This document shows positions 45,017 to 46,540 of a DNA stretch of 46,540 nucleotides, in pieces. The stretch is from NCBI GenBank assembly GCA_903899985.1, contig CAIULL010000269.1, positions 1-46,540 of the forward strand, in the 5' to 3' direction. The notes under the pieces are model-generated. The model was not told where the DNA came from and ran no database searches. It worked only from the letters and a program-made list of their open reading frames with translations. This DNA comes from an uncultured Schlesneria sp. Its GTDB lineage: Bacteria > Planctomycetota > Planctomycetia > Planctomycetales > Planctomycetaceae. Within the stretch, counting starts at the first letter, position 1. Each line of letters begins with the position of its first letter. The position numbers and the translations under genes were made by a program.

Positions 45017-46375
45017 CTAAAAGGCATCGGCGACTGAGTGATCGATTCCACCTTCGTAATTGTCAAATCGCATCGACTCACGTCGCCACTGCAGACTGAC
45101 AATCCCCGTTGGCCCCGATCGATGTTTGGCCACGATGATCTCGGCGAGCCCGGGTCGATCTTCGGGATTGTAGGCGTCAGGTCGATGCAAAAACATGACG
45201 ATGTCGGCGTCCTGCTCGATGGCACCGCTTTCACGAAGGTCGGCCAGTCGCGGTCGCTTGTCGTCTCGCAATTCGACACCGCGATTGAGCTGTGACAGGG
45301 CGATTAACGGCAAACTATTTTCCTTGGCGATCCCCTTCAAACGCCTGGTGATCAGAGCAATCTGTTGTTCGCGATTGATTCGTTTGTCTTCCGGTTCGAT
45401 CAACTGAAGATAATCGATGATGACCAGTCCAAGGTTATTCCTGCGTTTCAAGCGTCGGCAGATAGCGCTGATCTGGGCGACGGTTCGGCCGGGAGCATCG
45501 TCGATAAACAATGGCAGACGGCTCAATTCTGACGAGGCTTCCAGTAACGCATGTCGTTCGGCTGGTTCGAGTAACCCTTTACGCAGTCGATGCCCGTCAA
45601 GTTTTGCACGAATACACAAAAAACGTTCGGCCAGTTCCAGCTTCGATTGTTCGAGACTGAAAATGATCGTTGCCGTTTCGCCGGCACCGGCAACCCACTC
45701 TGCGATGTTACACACCAGAGCTGTTTTTCCCATCGAAGGACGAGCTGCAACGATGATCAGTTCAGAGGGCTGAAAACCGTTCGTCTGCCGGTCAAGATCG
45801 ACGAAGCCGGTCGACAGGCCACTGATGTTTCCTTCTTTCCCGAGTCGGGTGTTAATCCTGTCGAGTGTATCATGCATGATCTCATCCATGCTGATTTTTG
45901 ACGAGGTTTCCTGTTGTTCGAAGATACCGAATATCCCTTGCTCGGCCCGCTTCAGGACGTCGGCCGTTTCATCGCTTCCCTCGTAACATTCGCGCAGGAC
46001 TTCAGTACAGACATTGGTCAGGCTTCGCTGAATCCATTTGTCGCGGACAATCTCGGCGTAATATTTAATGTGTGCGGCATGAGGAACCGTTTCCAGAATT
46101 TCCAGCAAGTAAGCGGCACCGCCGATATCAGCGAGTTGGTTCCGATCGCTCAGTTCATCAGCCAGAGTGACGATGTCGATCGCTCTGCTGGCTTCGCGCA
46201 TCTTGCCAATCGTGGAATAGATCAGCTGATGAATGTCGCTATAAAAATGTTCGGCCTTCAGGACGTCGGCAACTTCGTCCATTGCCGGGTTCTCGAGCAA
46301 TAAGCAGCCCAGAACACTTCGCTCGGCCTGAAGGTTCTGTGGAGGAAGGCGTGCCGAAAACGAGGGCTCTGCCAT
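45017..46375 (-). CDS. dnaB: replicative DNA helicase DnaB
   Basis: DnaB is the hexameric helicase that unwinds DNA at the replication fork and binds primase and the loader. The 452-residue product has the N-terminal domain starting PPQNLQAERSVLGCLLLENP and the RecA-like C-terminal domain: Walker A ARPSMGKTALVCNIAEWV near residue 210, IIFSLEQSKLELAERFL, LVIIDYLQLIEPEDKRINRE (Walker B), and SQLNRGVELRDDKRPRLADL with RESGAIEQDADIVMFLHR. Length is standard with no intein. AGGAAAAAT lies upstream of its ATG, and a tandem 10-bp repeat further upstream may hold the promoter. Confidence 0.97.
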   Translation of the reverse strand: MAEPSFSARLPPQNLQAERSVLGCLLLENPAMDEVADVLKAEHFYSDIHQLIYSTIGKMREASRAIDIVTLADELSDRNQLADIGGAAYLLEILETVPHAAHIKYYAEIVRDKWIQRSLTNVCTEVLRECYEGSDETADVLKRAEQGIFGIFEQQETSSKISMDEIMHDTLDRINTRLGKEGNISGLSTGFVDLDRQTNGFQPSELIIVAARPSMGKTALVCNIAEWVAGAGETATIIFSLEQSKLELAERFLCIRAKLDGHRLRKGLLEPAERHALLEASSELSRLPLFIDDAPGRTVAQISAICRRLKRRNNLGLVIIDYLQLIEPEDKRINREQQIALITRRLKGIAKENSLPLIALSQLNRGVELRDDKRPRLADLRESGAIEQDADIVMFLHRPDAYNPEDRPGLAEIIVAKHRSGPTGIVSLQWRRESMRFDNYEGGIDHSVADAF

Positions 46376-46387
46376 ATGTCATTTTTC

Positions 46388-46407
46388 CTGGATATAACTG
46401 GATATAA
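46388..46407 (-). promoter_or_regulatory. tandem 10-bp direct repeat upstream of dnaB
   Basis: CTGGATATAA occurs twice in exact tandem, 13 bases before the dnaB start. Read on the minus strand it is TTATATCCAG twice, containing TATATC boxes that could act as -10 elements or as a binding site. A promoter role is inferred from position only. Confidence 0.4.
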
Positions 46408-46446
46408 ATCGATCTGATGTGCCACTGCTTCGGAGTCTTCTGAATA

Positions 46447-46492
46447 GACCGGGGTCAAGGGTAACAGGTGTTCGGGGACATGGGTAACACAT
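46447..46492. mobile_element. possible edge of an IS or dispersed repeat
   Basis: Past the dnaB upstream region the sequence changes to GGGTCAAGGGTAACAGGTGT, then TCGGGGACATGGGTAACAC. GGGTAACA occurs twice about 23 bases apart. From memory, text like this occurs at the ends of IS481-type or similar elements in planctomycetes, but no transposase is in the window and this could not be tested. The element would continue past 46540. Confidence 0.3.
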
Positions 46493-46540
46493 TTTCTTAT
46501 TCCCCAACGGGGGTGGCACGGACGGAGTGAGCGCAGCGAA

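Noticed and set aside
1-46540. CRISPR arrays, tRNA, rRNA or prophage genes
   Set aside because: No regularly spaced repeats, cloverleaf-type sequences, rRNA signatures or phage structural genes were noticed in any intergenic region.

Overview
The window comes from the chromosome of a planctomycete, most likely a Planctomycetales/Planctomycetaceae-type organism. That assignment rests on gene families, not on any search. It carries a DUF1501 protein, a c-type cytochrome/WD40 fusion, a DUF1559 prepilin-like protein, a sigma factor/Ser-Thr kinase pair, a PQQ-like propeller protein with a membrane tail, and bacterial tetrahydromethanopterin (H4MPT) C1 genes. All are typical of that phylum. No prophage, CRISPR array, rRNA or tRNA gene was found.

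Left part (1-20.3 kb). A gene tail and a DUF1501 protein face a glycine-rich BON-domain protein. Next comes a small C1 module: fae and mtdB on the minus strand, divergent from an ATP-grasp enzyme. Together they point to formaldehyde oxidation or detoxification through H4MPT. After it lie the cytochrome/WD40 protein, an unrecognised secreted protein, a stretch with two 50-bp repeats, ftsY, typA, an ECF-type sigma factor translationally coupled to a membrane Ser/Thr kinase, and a minus-strand envelope operon. That operon encodes a YkcB-like GT39 glycosyltransferase, a YkcC-like GT2 and an acyltransferase-3.

Centre (20.9-37.9 kb). This is the str-S10-spc-alpha ribosomal superoperon on the plus strand: S12, S7, [EF-G], S10, L3, L4, L23, L2, S19, L22, S3, L16, L29, S17, L14, L24, L5, S14, S8, L6, L18, S5, L15, SecY, L36, S13, S11, RpoA, L17. 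It ends at a perfect 17-bp terminator hairpin. tuf, rpmD (L30), adk, map, infA and rpsD (S4) are not at their usual places. The EF-G gene is the most unusual object in the window: its sequence is divergent, its frame is broken at an A8 tract, and a terminator-like hairpin separates it from S12-S7.

Right part (38-46.5 kb). A phosphate acetyl/butyryltransferase ends tail-to-tail, overlapping, with a large PQQ-propeller membrane protein. Then come a DUF1559 protein, an SGNH hydrolase, a CPBP-family membrane protease and the replicative helicase DnaB. The last ~100 bases resemble the edge of a dispersed or IS-type element.

No clearly new multi-gene system was found. The best leads are the frame-broken EF-G, the hairpin between fae and mtdB, the EF-hand-bearing insertion in the acyltransferase, the LTxEQ tail of the kinase, and the inserts in L17.
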